Source of the DNA: Rhodoferax sp.
GTDB lineage: Bacteria > Pseudomonadota > Gammaproteobacteria > Burkholderiales > Burkholderiaceae
Assembly (NCBI GenBank): GCA_028292075.1
Contig: JAQGNA010000665.1
Coordinates: forward strand, 1-13,809
Direction: 5' to 3'
Length of the DNA: 13,809 nucleotides
Under the pieces are notes generated by a model that was not told the DNA's origin, did not search any database, and worked only from the letters and a program-made list of their open reading frames with translations. Of the stretch, positions 6,934-13,355 are shown piece by piece; positions within the stretch are counted from its first letter, which is position 1; every line of letters begins with the position of its first letter. The position numbers were made by a program, and so were the translations under genes.

Positions 6934-7051
6934 CGCCTCCCGAAGGGCAATCTGCACCTTTGGCAATTTCACGTTCCTGACCACAATGCGGCTCAGTCGG
7001 GCTGGACTGCGGTGGTCGCGGGCCAGCGGCGACGGGCAACAGGAGCCACAC

Positions 7052-7336
7052 ATGACTGAAATCCGACTGGCCTGGTCCCTGGGCGGCCGCACCGATTTCT
7101 CGGGCGCGCCCCTCCAGAACGGCCAATGGGTCTATGCCGACGCACAAGCCCGGAAGGACCTGGCTTTCAGCGCGGACATCGGCAACCAGGCCTTCGGGGC
7201 GGGGACGCACTGGATCGAGCAGCGGAACGCGCCAGCCTTCGCTGCCACGCACGGCCCGCGCTGGAGCCCGCCTCATTGCGCATCCGCCGGTCAGCCGTCA
7301 CGGCATGCGGCGTGGTTGCAGCTTCGCGGGCGCTAA
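7052..7336 (+). CDS. Hypothetical protein, 94 residues
   Basis: An unrecognised soluble protein. The ATG at 7052 has AGGAG seven bases upstream, which decides the start; an in-frame ATG at 6821 lies within the previous gene and reads through low-complexity sequence. The first 60 residues look like a normal domain with high-GC third positions: LAWSLGGRTDFSGAPL, then WVYADAQARKDLAFSADIGNQAFGAGTHWIEQR. The (A/S)D.GN..(F/Y)G.GTHWIE pattern recalls short uncharacterised proteins in Comamonadaceae, from memory only. The last 30 or so residues (His/Pro/Arg-rich) look less constrained and might be a frame-shifted or diverged tail. No cofactor or catalytic motif is evident. Confidence 0.55.
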   Translation: MTEIRLAWSLGGRTDFSGAPLQNGQWVYADAQARKDLAFSADIGNQAFGAGTHWIEQRNAPAFAATHGPRWSPPHCASAGQPSRHAAWLQLRGR

Positions 7337-7468
7337 CGAAGGGTCTGGTCACGCTTGCCTCGGCCCGATGCCGAAGGCACGAGCGCTCGGCGGGCGGGCA
7401 GGCACGGCTGAGCGATCCGGCGTGGGAGGTGGCGCACGAATGCGACCGGACGCGCCCTACAAGAGGCC

Positions 7469-7729
7469 ATGCCGGTGCCGCGCACCATCGGGTCCATGGC
7501 AGCGGACCTGGTTCGATTCAAGTTAGGTGTCGAGCGCAAGATCGTGCGCCTCTGGTTGTCGCGCGGGCCTTCGCAGCGCACTTTCCTCAAATTGCACGAC
7601 TTCCCCGCTGACCTGTGGGCGGAAGGAATTCGGCTTGGCGAAACCTCCATCGAACATCGGCTCGCCGTATTGAAGCTGCTGAGCGGCTTCACCACCGCCC
7701 CAGGGGGAGCCCCGCCCAAGAAACGTTGA
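7469..7729 (+). CDS. Small protein of a tandem paralogous pair, copy 1 (RTFL-LHDF-HRLAV family)
   Basis: An 86-residue protein of unknown function. Its core (about 22-77) carries the motifs QRTFLKLHDF, LWAEGIRL and EHRLAVLKL, and aligns along its length with the protein encoded at 7847-8056: 25 identities in roughly 54 positions, counted by eye. The tail PGGAPPKKR is basic and absent from copy 2. The start is uncertain. The ATG at 7469 has AGAGG only about three bases away, while an in-frame ATG at 7496 would give 77 residues and still keep the shared core. Neither has an ideal ribosome site. No signal peptide or membrane segment is seen. Conservation between the copies supports both being real genes from a local duplication. 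Confidence 0.65.
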   Translation: MPVPRTIGSMAADLVRFKLGVERKIVRLWLSRGPSQRTFLKLHDFPADLWAEGIRLGETSIEHRLAVLKLLSGFTTAPGGAPPKKR

Positions 7730-7794
7730 AGCCATTGGTTCGACTGGCGTTTTTTGACCACGCGCTCAGCCATTCAAGCCGTTGGCCTACAGGT

Positions 7795-7812
7795 GGTGCA
7801 GGTGTCTGCACC
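7795..7812. promoter_or_regulatory. Perfect 7-bp inverted repeat between the two paralogues
   Basis: GGTGCAG (7795-7801) and CTGCACC (7806-7812) pair around GTGT. The repeat sits 65 bp after the first paralogue and 34 bp before the second. Only CATATTT follows, so it is a poor intrinsic terminator. It could be an operator for copy 2 or a processing hairpin in a shared transcript. Confidence 0.35.
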
Positions 7813-7846
7813 CATATTTGACACAGGGCAACTTTAAGGGCCCCCT

Positions 7847-8056
7847 ATGTCCATCTTTCCATTTTTCCCTGCGCCGACTGTCAAGGGCCGCATTCTCGGC
7901 CTGTGGCGCGCCCGCCCGGCAGAGCAACGGACTTTTCTGGCGCTGCACGACTTCGAATCTCAGGTCTGGCGCGACGGACTTCAGCTCGACAGCAATTCGC
8001 TGCAGCATCGCCTCGCCGTGTTCAAACTGACGAAGGGCCTGGTCGCGCCAGACTGA
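7847..8056 (+). CDS. Small protein of a tandem paralogous pair, copy 2 (RTFL-LHDF-HRLAV family)
   Basis: A 69-residue protein of unknown function, paralogous to the gene 117 bp upstream. The motifs are QRTFLALHDF, VWRDGLQL and QHRLAVFKL. The start is well supported: AAGGG lies six bases before the ATG, and the N-terminus MSIFPFFPAP differs from copy 1, whose N-terminus is longer. Charged and hydrophobic residues alternate as in a small helical protein; there is no membrane span and no cysteine pair. I do not recognise a named family. Confidence 0.7.
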   Translation: MSIFPFFPAPTVKGRILGLWRARPAEQRTFLALHDFESQVWRDGLQLDSNSLQHRLAVFKLTKGLVAPD

Positions 8057-8155
8057 CAAGCGGCAAGGTTCGGCGCGCCGGGGGCAAGCCACTGCGGCGG
8101 AAATGCCTGAAATGCGCATGGCAAATGCCGGTTCAAGGGTGAAGCTGGCGTTCAA

Positions 8156-8221
8156 CGTCGAGTTGCCTTTTTGCCACTGCTCGACGATACGAACGCGCGC
8201 GAAAAGGTGAGAATTCGCGCG
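8156..8221. promoter_or_regulatory. Two successive inverted repeats upstream of the 8242 gene
   Basis: The first pairs CGTCGAG (8156-8162) with CTCGACG (8180-8186) over 17 bases that include a T5 run. The second pairs CGCGCGAA (8196-8203) with TTCGCGCG (8214-8221) over 10 bases. They lie in the 185-bp gap before the gene at 8242, the second ending 20 bp before its ATG, where it could shield translation or serve as an operator. It is not clearly a terminator for the upstream gene. Confidence 0.35.
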
Positions 8222-8241
8222 ACACAAACCGCGAGTCCGAC

Positions 8242-8526
8242 ATGCCACTTACCCTGCTCCGTGAAATTGCCGACAGCCCTGTTTTGCCACGGCTGTACAA
8301 ACGCAAGTCAGACGTGAGCCGGCTGGTCATGTACCGCGCATTTGGCTATATCTCTGCGGTGATTCCCCCGATCGACGAAGGCAGGACCATGCCTTCCGTC
8401 GTGATCGCCGTGCTCCCGGCCGGTTACCGTGCGTTGGGTCGCCTCTGCGCCATCGACTTCCGCAAGAGCGAATCGGGGCCCGGCGCCGCGAGCCTGTTGC
8501 ATGAGGCGGAAGAGCGCAAGGGCTGA
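8242..8526 (+). CDS. Small hypothetical protein, possibly winged-helix-like, 94 residues
   Basis: A 94-residue frame with plausible high-GC codon use but a weak ribosome site (only CGCGAG before the ATG). The layout is an N-terminal helix (LTLLREIADS), a second helix (KSDVSRLVMYRAFGYISAVIPPI), a loop, and a strand-like end (PSVVIAVLPAGYRALGRL). This resembles short Burkholderiales proteins of the type LLxxIAxS...LRAxGxIxAxIPP...AxVLxITPxGRxAL that look like one winged-helix unit. That comparison is from memory and unverified. A DNA-binding role is only a suggestion. The tail (ESGPGAASLLHEAEERKG) is charged. It is followed by the uspA promoter region. Confidence 0.45.
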   Translation: MPLTLLREIADSPVLPRLYKRKSDVSRLVMYRAFGYISAVIPPIDEGRTMPSVVIAVLPAGYRALGRLCAIDFRKSESGPGAASLLHEAEERKG

Positions 8527-8542
8527 GATCTCCGGGCATCTG

Positions 8543-8554
8543 TTCCGCGCGGAA
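8543..8554. repeat. 12-bp perfect palindrome
   Basis: TTCCGCGCGGAA reads the same on both strands, 17 bp after the hypothetical gene's stop and about 205 bp before uspA. It has no known function. Confidence 0.4.
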
Positions 8555-8640
8555 AGCAGCCTGAACCTCGGCGTCACGAGCGGCAGAAGTCCCTCCGCCC
8601 CGACACACTGGTCTGTAGATTTAATTCAATTGTTGCAGGA

Positions 8641-8654
8641 TTGACGCCAATCAA
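8641..8654 (+). promoter_or_regulatory. FNR/ANR-type binding site upstream of uspA
   Basis: The sequence TTGAC-GCCA-ATCAA matches the FNR/ANR/DNR consensus (TTGAT-N4-ATCAA) at nine of ten defined positions. An AT-rich stretch (8616-8634) precedes it and could act as an UP element. Its centre (8647.5) is exactly 41.5 bp before a start point predicted from the -10-like element, the spacing of class II FNR-activated promoters. It predicts oxygen-limitation control of the universal stress gene. Confidence 0.8.
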
Positions 8655-8676
8655 GCCACTACGGTAACTCCTGTTT

Positions 8677-8682
8677 CATACT
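8677..8682 (+). promoter_or_regulatory. Inferred -10 element of the uspA promoter
   Basis: CATACT lies at -12 to -7 relative to an inferred start near 8689. No separate -35 is needed, since the FNR box occupies that place. The transcript would have a leader of about 70 nt before the uspA ATG. Confidence 0.6.
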
Positions 8683-8758
8683 AGAGGACAGCCGCGCAGC
8701 GCCCGGGTTAACGAGTGATCGCCGCGCGCCTTCCTTAGTCGCTTCAGGAGTTCCTGCC

Positions 8759-9277
8759 ATGTACCAACGCATTCTCGTTCCCATCGATGGCAGCGAGCCG
8801 TCCGGCTACGCTCTGTCGGAGGCCATTGCTGTGGCCCGGCTGACCAGGGGCCGAATGCGTCTGATGCACGTGATCGACGAACTCTCGGCCGCGCATGCGC
8901 GCAGCGCCTATGCAGGCTATGGCTCCGATTGGCTGAGCGAGGTACGACGCGATGGCGCGGCCATGCTCGAGCATGCGCGCGCGGATGCGGAGGCCGCTGG
9001 CATCGGCACGGAGACCCTGCTGCATGACAGCTTTTCGTCCCATCTTGCCGAGGTGGTGCTCGACGAAGCCTCGCGCTGGCAGGCCGACCTGATCGTGCTG
9101 GGCACGCACGGGCGGCGCGGCATCAGCCGCGTCTTCATGGGCAGCGGCGCCGAGAGCATTCTGCGCAGCGCCAAGGTGCCGGTGCTGCTTGTCCGGAAAC
9201 CCGACACCAAGGCGCAGCAACCGGCAGCCTCTCCGGTGCGCGCAAGCCGGGCAACCAGCGCGCTGTCCATCGAATGA
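8759..9277 (+). CDS. Universal stress protein, UspA family, ATP-binding type
   Basis: A cytosolic stress-response protein of 172 residues: one Usp domain (about 1-147) plus a Ser/Ala/Arg-rich tail of about 25 residues. The N-terminus YQRILVPIDGSEPSGYAL has the family strand and D10. The ATP-binding motif G-x2-G-x9-G-S is complete: GTHG at 115-118 and GS at 128-129, followed by ILRSAKVPVLLVR. The intact motif suggests nucleotide binding, as in MJ0577/UspFG-type rather than UspA-type members. The start has AGGAG seven bases upstream. An FNR-type box and matching -10 lie upstream, and the cbb3 oxidase cluster is convergent, so a role in low-oxygen adaptation is likely. The 3' side ends at a strong hairpin. 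Confidence 0.95.
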   Translation: MYQRILVPIDGSEPSGYALSEAIAVARLTRGRMRLMHVIDELSAAHARSAYAGYGSDWLSEVRRDGAAMLEHARADAEAAGIGTETLLHDSFSSHLAEVVLDEASRWQADLIVLGTHGRRGISRVFMGSGAESILRSAKVPVLLVRKPDTKAQQPAASPVRASRATSALSIE

Positions 9278-9304
9278 TGCGCCTCGGGCACCGTACGGCG
9301 CACC

Positions 9305-9355
9305 GCGGTGCTCGAGCGGACACAGGTCAACCGGCGCTGACCTGTGCAGCACCGC
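9305..9355. terminator. Hairpin between convergent genes, candidate two-way terminator
   Basis: An inner perfect 9-bp stem pairs CACAGGTCA (9321-9329) with TGACCTGTG (9338-9346) around eight bases. An outer 8-bp stem pairs GCGGTGCT (9305-9312) with AGCACCGC (9348-9355). It sits between the stops of uspA and the TauE/SafE gene. There is no U-tract on either strand, so it would be a hairpin-only terminator or a 3' end stabiliser. Confidence 0.5.
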
Positions 9356-9415
9356 CGGTCAGGCGAAGCGATGAGCCGCAGAGCCGCAGCCGCTAAATCA
9401 GCTGCGTCGGCCACC

Positions 9416-10159
9416 TCAGCGGCACCAAATGGCGATCTGCCGCGCCACGTCGGACCACACCGCATGCGCGCCGGCAGCCGCCAGCAGCAGCCCGGCGATG
9501 CGCGTGCCGGTGCTGCCGCGCAACGGCAGCTCGAGCCAGCGCACACGCGCCCAGACCCAGGGCGCAACGACGAGCGAAGCCACCCCGCCCAGCGAGAAAA
9601 GCGCCATGACGCCGGCGCCCTGCACCGCACTGCCAGCCAGCGCCGCCAGCATCAGCGCCGAATACAGCAGGCCGCACGGCATGGTGGTCCAGGCCAGGCC
9701 CGTGGCGAACAGCCCTGTTGCCGTGCCGGTGACCGCATGCAGCCGCCGGGCCAGCAGCCCGCCCAGTTGGCTTGACCACACCGGCTGCCGGCCAGCAACC
9801 GCCAGCACCAACCCCCAGGCGAAGATGCCGGCATGCAGCAGCATCCACAAGGGCCGCAGCGCCGCCAGCTGCGTGCCGGCCTCACCCAGCCCCTGGGCCG
9901 TGGCGGCAGCAAGCGCCCCCGCTGCCGCATAGCCGGCCACGCGGCCGCCGTGCAGCGCCCAGTTGGCCGTCGCGACACCCGGTCGGTCCGGCCAACCGGG
10001 CCGACCGGGGCGCACGAAAGAGATCACGTGAACACCGCCCGTGGGCGCCGCCGAGCCGCCGCGTGTAAGCGCGCCACAGGCTGCACCGCACATGGCGACA
10101 CAGTGCGGGCCACCGGCAAGGCCCATCAACAGCGCGGAGAAGCTCAGTGCGGCAAACAT
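9416..10159 (-). CDS. TauE/SafE (DsbD_2-like) membrane protein of the cbb3 cluster
   Basis: A polytopic inner-membrane protein of 247 residues with about six hydrophobic spans. It is annotated in many genomes as sulfite exporter TauE/SafE or UreH-like. The first span holds GGPHCVAMCGAACG (H19, C20, C24, C28), and a later span holds TMPCGLLYSAL (C162). These conserved intramembrane Cys/His positions suggest metal (possibly copper) or thiol handling rather than sulfite export. It occurs next to cco genes in Pseudomonas and many betaproteobacteria, so a role in maturing the oxidase is plausible but unproven. The loop between spans 1 and 2 (about 37-66) is Gly/Pro/Arg-rich. The ATG at 10159 lacks a clear ribosome site, but no upstream in-frame start exists. 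It lies 38 bp after the preceding gene and is the last gene of the cluster. Confidence 0.85.
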   Translation of the reverse strand: MFAALSFSALLMGLAGGPHCVAMCGAACGALTRGGSAAPTGGVHVISFVRPGRPGWPDRPGVATANWALHGGRVAGYAAAGALAAATAQGLGEAGTQLAALRPLWMLLHAGIFAWGLVLAVAGRQPVWSSQLGGLLARRLHAVTGTATGLFATGLAWTTMPCGLLYSALMLAALAGSAVQGAGVMALFSLGGVASLVVAPWVWARVRWLELPLRGSTGTRIAGLLLAAAGAHAVWSDVARQIAIWCR

Positions 10160-10197
10160 CGTGGCGAGGTGAGGTCAGGTCAGCCGTTGGTGACTTT

Positions 10198-10437
10198 TTA
10201 GGACGGATCTGCGGGCGGTGGCGACGACACCAGATTCACCGCCAGGGCGGCGGCCATGGCGGACGCGGCCCAGAACACGAAGAAGCAGGCGGTGTAGACG
10301 GCCTGGCGCGTGGCGCCCAGCCCCTCGCTGCCCCAACGCAGGTCGGCCGGATCAACCAGGCTGAACACCAGGCCCTCGAGCGCACAGGCCACCAGAAAGC
10401 CGGGCCAGAGCACCGCGATCCACCGGCGTGCGCTCAT
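10198..10437 (-). CDS. Small two-span membrane protein in the cco cluster
   Basis: A 79-residue protein with two hydrophobic spans: about residues 7-26 (IAVLWPGFLVACALEGLVFS) and 46-68 (AVYTACFFVFWAASAMAAAL). They are joined by a short acidic/polar loop (DPADLRWGSEG). No metal-binding Cys/His motif is seen. The ATG at 10437 overlaps the ccoH stop as ATGA, so it is translated with ccoH. I do not recognise a named family. It occupies the place where ccoI/ccoS might be expected after ccoH, but it resembles neither the CcoI ATPase nor, at this length and with this sequence, CcoS with confidence. It is probably an assembly or stability factor for the oxidase, inferred from context alone. Confidence 0.75.
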   Translation of the reverse strand: MSARRWIAVLWPGFLVACALEGLVFSLVDPADLRWGSEGLGATRQAVYTACFFVFWAASAMAAALAVNLVSSPPPADPS

Positions 10438-10772
10438 GGCGCCGCCCGGGGCGCCGGGCCTGGCAACGCCTTCGTGAAGTCCGCCGCCAGGCCAGGCGCT
10501 GGCTCGGGCACTGGCTCGGGTACCGCCGCCGGCGTGGCGGCGTGGTTGCGCCCGACCATCGCCGGCATCATCTTCTTGTACACCAGCGCCTGAGCAAGAT
10601 GCCGCCCCTCGCTGTAGGTGGCTTCGGTGACCACCGGGTCCGGCATGCGGATGGCGATCCAGAGCGTGGCGAAGCCGGCCACCACCACGACGGCCGGGCC
10701 GGAGATGACCATCCACACCAGCGGATAGCGGTACCAGGGCCGCGGCCCTTCCAGAGGAATGTCGTCTTGCAT
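10434..10772 (-). CDS. ccoH: FixH-family cbb3 oxidase assembly protein CcoH
   Basis: A 112-residue single-span membrane protein needed for assembly or stability of cbb3 oxidase. A short N-terminal segment (PLEGPRPWYRYPLVWMV) precedes one transmembrane helix at about 17-40. The periplasmic FixH core follows: IAIRMPDPVVTEATYSEGRHL. The C-terminal half is a Pro/Ala/Glu-rich tail (about 75-112), and the periplasmic part is shorter than in classic FixH (about 150-170 residues), so the beta-domain is reduced. The ATG at 10772 is preferred because AGGAG lies six bases upstream; a longer frame to 10934 would lie inside ccoG sequence. It is 43 bp after ccoG and overlaps the next gene by 4 bp. Confidence 0.85.
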   Translation of the reverse strand: MQDDIPLEGPRPWYRYPLVWMVISGPAVVVVAGFATLWIAIRMPDPVVTEATYSEGRHLAQALVYKKMMPAMVGRNHAATPAAVPEPVPEPAPGLAADFTKALPGPAPRAAP

Positions 10773-10815
10773 GGGAGCTCCTGGATGGAAATCGTTCACT
10801 GTTGAAGCGGACACG

Positions 10816-12264
10816 TCAGCGAGGCACCACGAACGTGGTCTTCTCGGCGACCTGAGCCCCGCCGTCGGCCTGCTGCACGGCGAAGTAAATGGCATGCGCG
10901 CCCGGCGTCGCCACGTTGTAGGGCGCCTGCACACGCACCGCGACCCAGCGCGAGGCTGCAGGGTCCACCAGGATGTCCTGCGCCGGTGACACGCTGAGGC
11001 CGGGCAGGCCCTGCACCGCGAGACGGTAGCTCTGTGCCTGCTCGGTGGCGTTCATGATCTGCAGCCGGTACACGTTCTCGAGGCGGCCGCCTTCGACCAG
11101 ATGGGCAAGCGAGCCCCGGTCGCGCACCACGTCGACCTTCAACGGCATGCGGGTCACCAGGCTGGCCAGCAGGCCGATCGACAGCAGGGCCAGCAACGCG
11201 CCGTAGACGAGCACGCGCGGCCGGGCCACGCGGTGCCAGATCTGCTGTGCCGACCAACCGCCGGCGACGCTGTTCTGCGTGGCATAGCGCACCAGCCCCG
11301 CGGGCTTTTTGACGCGCTGCATCACGGTGTTGCAGGCGTCTACGCAGAGGCCGCAGCCGATGCATTCGTACTGCAGGCCCTGGCGGATGTCGATGCCGGT
11401 GGGGCACACCTGCACGCACAGCTCGCAGTCGATGCAGTCGCCATGGCCCGCCGCCGGCAGGCCTTTGGCCACCAGGCCGCGCGGCTCGCCACGCTGGACG
11501 TCGTAGCTGACGATGAGCGTGTCGCGGTCGAACATGGCGCCCTGGAACCGGGCATAGGGGCACATGTACTTGCACACCTGCTCGCGCATGAAACCGGCAT
11601 TGCCATAAGTGGCGAAGCCGTAGAAGAACACCCAGAACACCTCCCATGACCCCATGCGCGTCTGCAGGAATTCCATGCCGAGTTCGCGGATGGGCGTGAA
11701 GTAGCCGACGAAGGTAAAGCCGGTCCACATCGCGATGGCAAGCCACACCAGGTGCTTGAACCACTTCTTCACCAGCTTCTCTGCGGAGAAGGCCTCGCCA
11801 TCGAGCCGCATGCGCACGATGCGGCTGCCCTCGACCTTCTGCTCCACCCACAGGAAGATCTGGGTGTAGACGGTCTGCGGGCAGGTAAAGCCGCACCACA
11901 GCCGGCCCGCCACCGCGGTGAAGAGAAACAGCGACAGGGCCGCCACGACCAGCAGGCCCGTCAGGTAGATCAGGTCTTGCGGGTACAGCACCAGCCCGGG
12001 CAGGTAGAAGCGGCGCGCGCCCAGGTCGAACAGCACGGCCTGGCGCTCGCCCCACGGCAGCCATGGCAGCCCGTAGAACACCAGCTGGGTCGCAAGCACC
12101 ATGAGCCAGCGCAAGGTGTTGAAGCGCCCACTGACGCTGCGCGGGTAGATCTTCTGGTGGGCCTCGTAGAGCCCCGACGACGCCACGGCGATCGGGATGG
12201 TCTTGCCCAAAAAACGCGGTACGGCGGCTCGGGCCGCCCTGGCCGCACTGGATTTGGCGTTCAT
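10816..12264 (-). CDS. ccoG: Cytochrome c oxidase accessory protein CcoG
   Basis: A membrane protein of 482 residues with two [4Fe-4S] ferredoxin motifs, implicated in reducing copper for cbb3 oxidase assembly. Spans occur at about 52-70, 99-119 and 170-190, with others near 206-222 and 340-360. GRLWCGFTCPQT (C124, C128) and CKYMCPYARFQ (C231, C235) are CcoG signatures. The iron-sulfur ligands are CIDCELCVQVCP (C277, C280, C283, C287) and CIGCGLCVDAC (C301, C304, C307, C311). The C-terminal part is an Ig-like periplasmic domain (about 370-482). The ATG at 12264 is chosen because ribosome-side sequence and family similarity begin there; an upstream in-frame start at 12315 would lie within ccoP. 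It starts 7 bp after the ccoP stop. Confidence 0.96.
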   Translation of the reverse strand: MNAKSSAARAARAAVPRFLGKTIPIAVASSGLYEAHQKIYPRSVSGRFNTLRWLMVLATQLVFYGLPWLPWGERQAVLFDLGARRFYLPGLVLYPQDLIYLTGLLVVAALSLFLFTAVAGRLWCGFTCPQTVYTQIFLWVEQKVEGSRIVRMRLDGEAFSAEKLVKKWFKHLVWLAIAMWTGFTFVGYFTPIRELGMEFLQTRMGSWEVFWVFFYGFATYGNAGFMREQVCKYMCPYARFQGAMFDRDTLIVSYDVQRGEPRGLVAKGLPAAGHGDCIDCELCVQVCPTGIDIRQGLQYECIGCGLCVDACNTVMQRVKKPAGLVRYATQNSVAGGWSAQQIWHRVARPRVLVYGALLALLSIGLLASLVTRMPLKVDVVRDRGSLAHLVEGGRLENVYRLQIMNATEQAQSYRLAVQGLPGLSVSPAQDILVDPAASRWVAVRVQAPYNVATPGAHAIYFAVQQADGGAQVAEKTTFVVPR

Positions 12265-12271
12265 GGGACGC

Positions 12272-13189
12272 TCACGGCGCCGGACCGGCCGGCTTGTTCG
12301 ACAGCCCCCACACATAGGCGGCCACCACGTTGATCTGCGCCGCGCTCAGCCGGCCTTCCTGCGGCGGCATCACGTTGTGCTTGCCGTTGTTGATCATGGC
12401 GACGATGGCTTCCTCGCCAAAACCGTGCAGCCAGATGGCGTCGTTCAGGCGCGGCGCGCCCATGGCCTGCTGGCCCACGCCGCCCACGCCATGGCAGGCG
12501 GCGCAGGCGGCGAAGCTGGGCTTGCCGAGTCCGGCACGCAGCGAATCCGTGGACTGGCCCGACAGGCTCAGCACGTACTGCGCGAGGTTCTTCACCTGGT
12601 CGGGGGTGCCGACCGCGGCGGCCATGGGCGGCATTTCGCCGACGCGACCCTTGGTGATGGTCTCGATGATCTTGTCGGGCGTGCCGCCGTGCAGCCAGTC
12701 CGCGTCGCCGAGGTTCGGAAAGCCCTTGCTGCCGCGCGCGTCGGAGCCGTGGCACTGCGCGCAGTTGTTCAGGAACAGCCTTTCGCCGATGGCCATGGCG
12801 CCGCTGTCGAGCGCAAGCTGCTCGGTGCCCATGGCGCCGAAGCGCGCATACACCGGCTCCAGTGCCAGCTCGGCGCTGCGGTTGTCCTTGGTGAACTCGC
12901 CGCTGGTGCTCCAGCCGAGCAGGCCGGCGTAGGTGCCCAAACCGGGGTAGGCCACCAGGTAGCCCACGCCGAAGACGATGGTCAGCACGAACAGGCCCAT
13001 CCACCAGCGCGGCATCGGATTGTTGGCCTCGCGCAGGTCGCCGTCCCACACATGGCCGGTGGTGTTGTCGTCGCCGATGGGCGCCTGGCCGCGGGCGGTG
13101 AGCCACAGCAGCAGGCCGCAGGCGGCGATGCTGAGGACCACGCCCACCGCCACGTAGACGGACCAGAAGTTGTCTGTGAAATCGCTCAT
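12272..13189 (-). CDS. ccoP: cbb3-type cytochrome c oxidase subunit III, CcoP (dihaem cytochrome c)
   Basis: The membrane-anchored dihaem c subunit that passes electrons to CcoO/CcoN; 305 residues. There are two N-terminal spans (about 9-31 and 62-81), then two cytochrome c domains facing the periplasm. Haem 1 binds CAQCH (143-147), with axial Met in GEMPPM (about 186-189). Haem 2 binds CAACH (229-233), with M274 in NVMPP. The length and two-span form are normal for Burkholderiales CcoP. It lies 9 bp after ccoQ and 7 bp before ccoG, so the genes form one transcript. The ribosome site is weak (GAAAGA). Confidence 0.97.
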   Translation of the reverse strand: MSDFTDNFWSVYVAVGVVLSIAACGLLLWLTARGQAPIGDDNTTGHVWDGDLREANNPMPRWWMGLFVLTIVFGVGYLVAYPGLGTYAGLLGWSTSGEFTKDNRSAELALEPVYARFGAMGTEQLALDSGAMAIGERLFLNNCAQCHGSDARGSKGFPNLGDADWLHGGTPDKIIETITKGRVGEMPPMAAAVGTPDQVKNLAQYVLSLSGQSTDSLRAGLGKPSFAACAACHGVGGVGQQAMGAPRLNDAIWLHGFGEEAIVAMINNGKHNVMPPQEGRLSAAQINVVAAYVWGLSNKPAGPAP

Positions 13190-13198
13190 GTCGGTCTT

Positions 13199-13336
13199 TC
13201 AGTCCTGTTCGAACGGCAGATGGGCAGCGGCATCGAAAGCATGCTTGTTGCGGCCCAGGTAGACCCAGCCCAGGATGCCGAGGAAGGTGGCCAGTGAGAC
13301 CAGCGTGCTCACGATGCGCAGAAAGGTGATGTCCAT
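13199..13336 (-). CDS. ccoQ: cbb3-type cytochrome c oxidase subunit CcoQ
   Basis: A 45-residue single-span subunit that stabilises the cbb3 complex. The sequence begins MDITFLRIVSTLVSLATFLG, continues with ILGWVYLGRNKHAFDAAA and ends PFEQD, matching the short CcoQ/FixQ pattern of one helix followed by a polar tail with (R/K)xxFxxAAxLPF. The ATG at 13336 has GAGGGGAG five bases upstream. It lies 19 bp after the ccoO stop and 9 bp before ccoP, the standard order O-Q-P. It is easily missed because of its size. Confidence 0.95.
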   Translation of the reverse strand: MDITFLRIVSTLVSLATFLGILGWVYLGRNKHAFDAAAHLPFEQD

Positions 13337-13355
13337 GTCGCTCCCCTCGGGTCGG

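Noticed and set aside
6165..6950. 261-codon minus frame
   Set aside because: Shadow of the plus-strand small genes: low-complexity Gly/Arg/Met start and no ribosome site.
7731..7755. Intrinsic terminator after the first paralogue (GCCA/TGGC stem and T6 run)
   Set aside because: The stem is only four base pairs; the T-run is probably chance.
7818..7823. TTGACA as a -35 element for the second paralogue
   Set aside because: It is only 24 bp before the ATG, and the bases 17 bp downstream are CCCCCT, with no -10.
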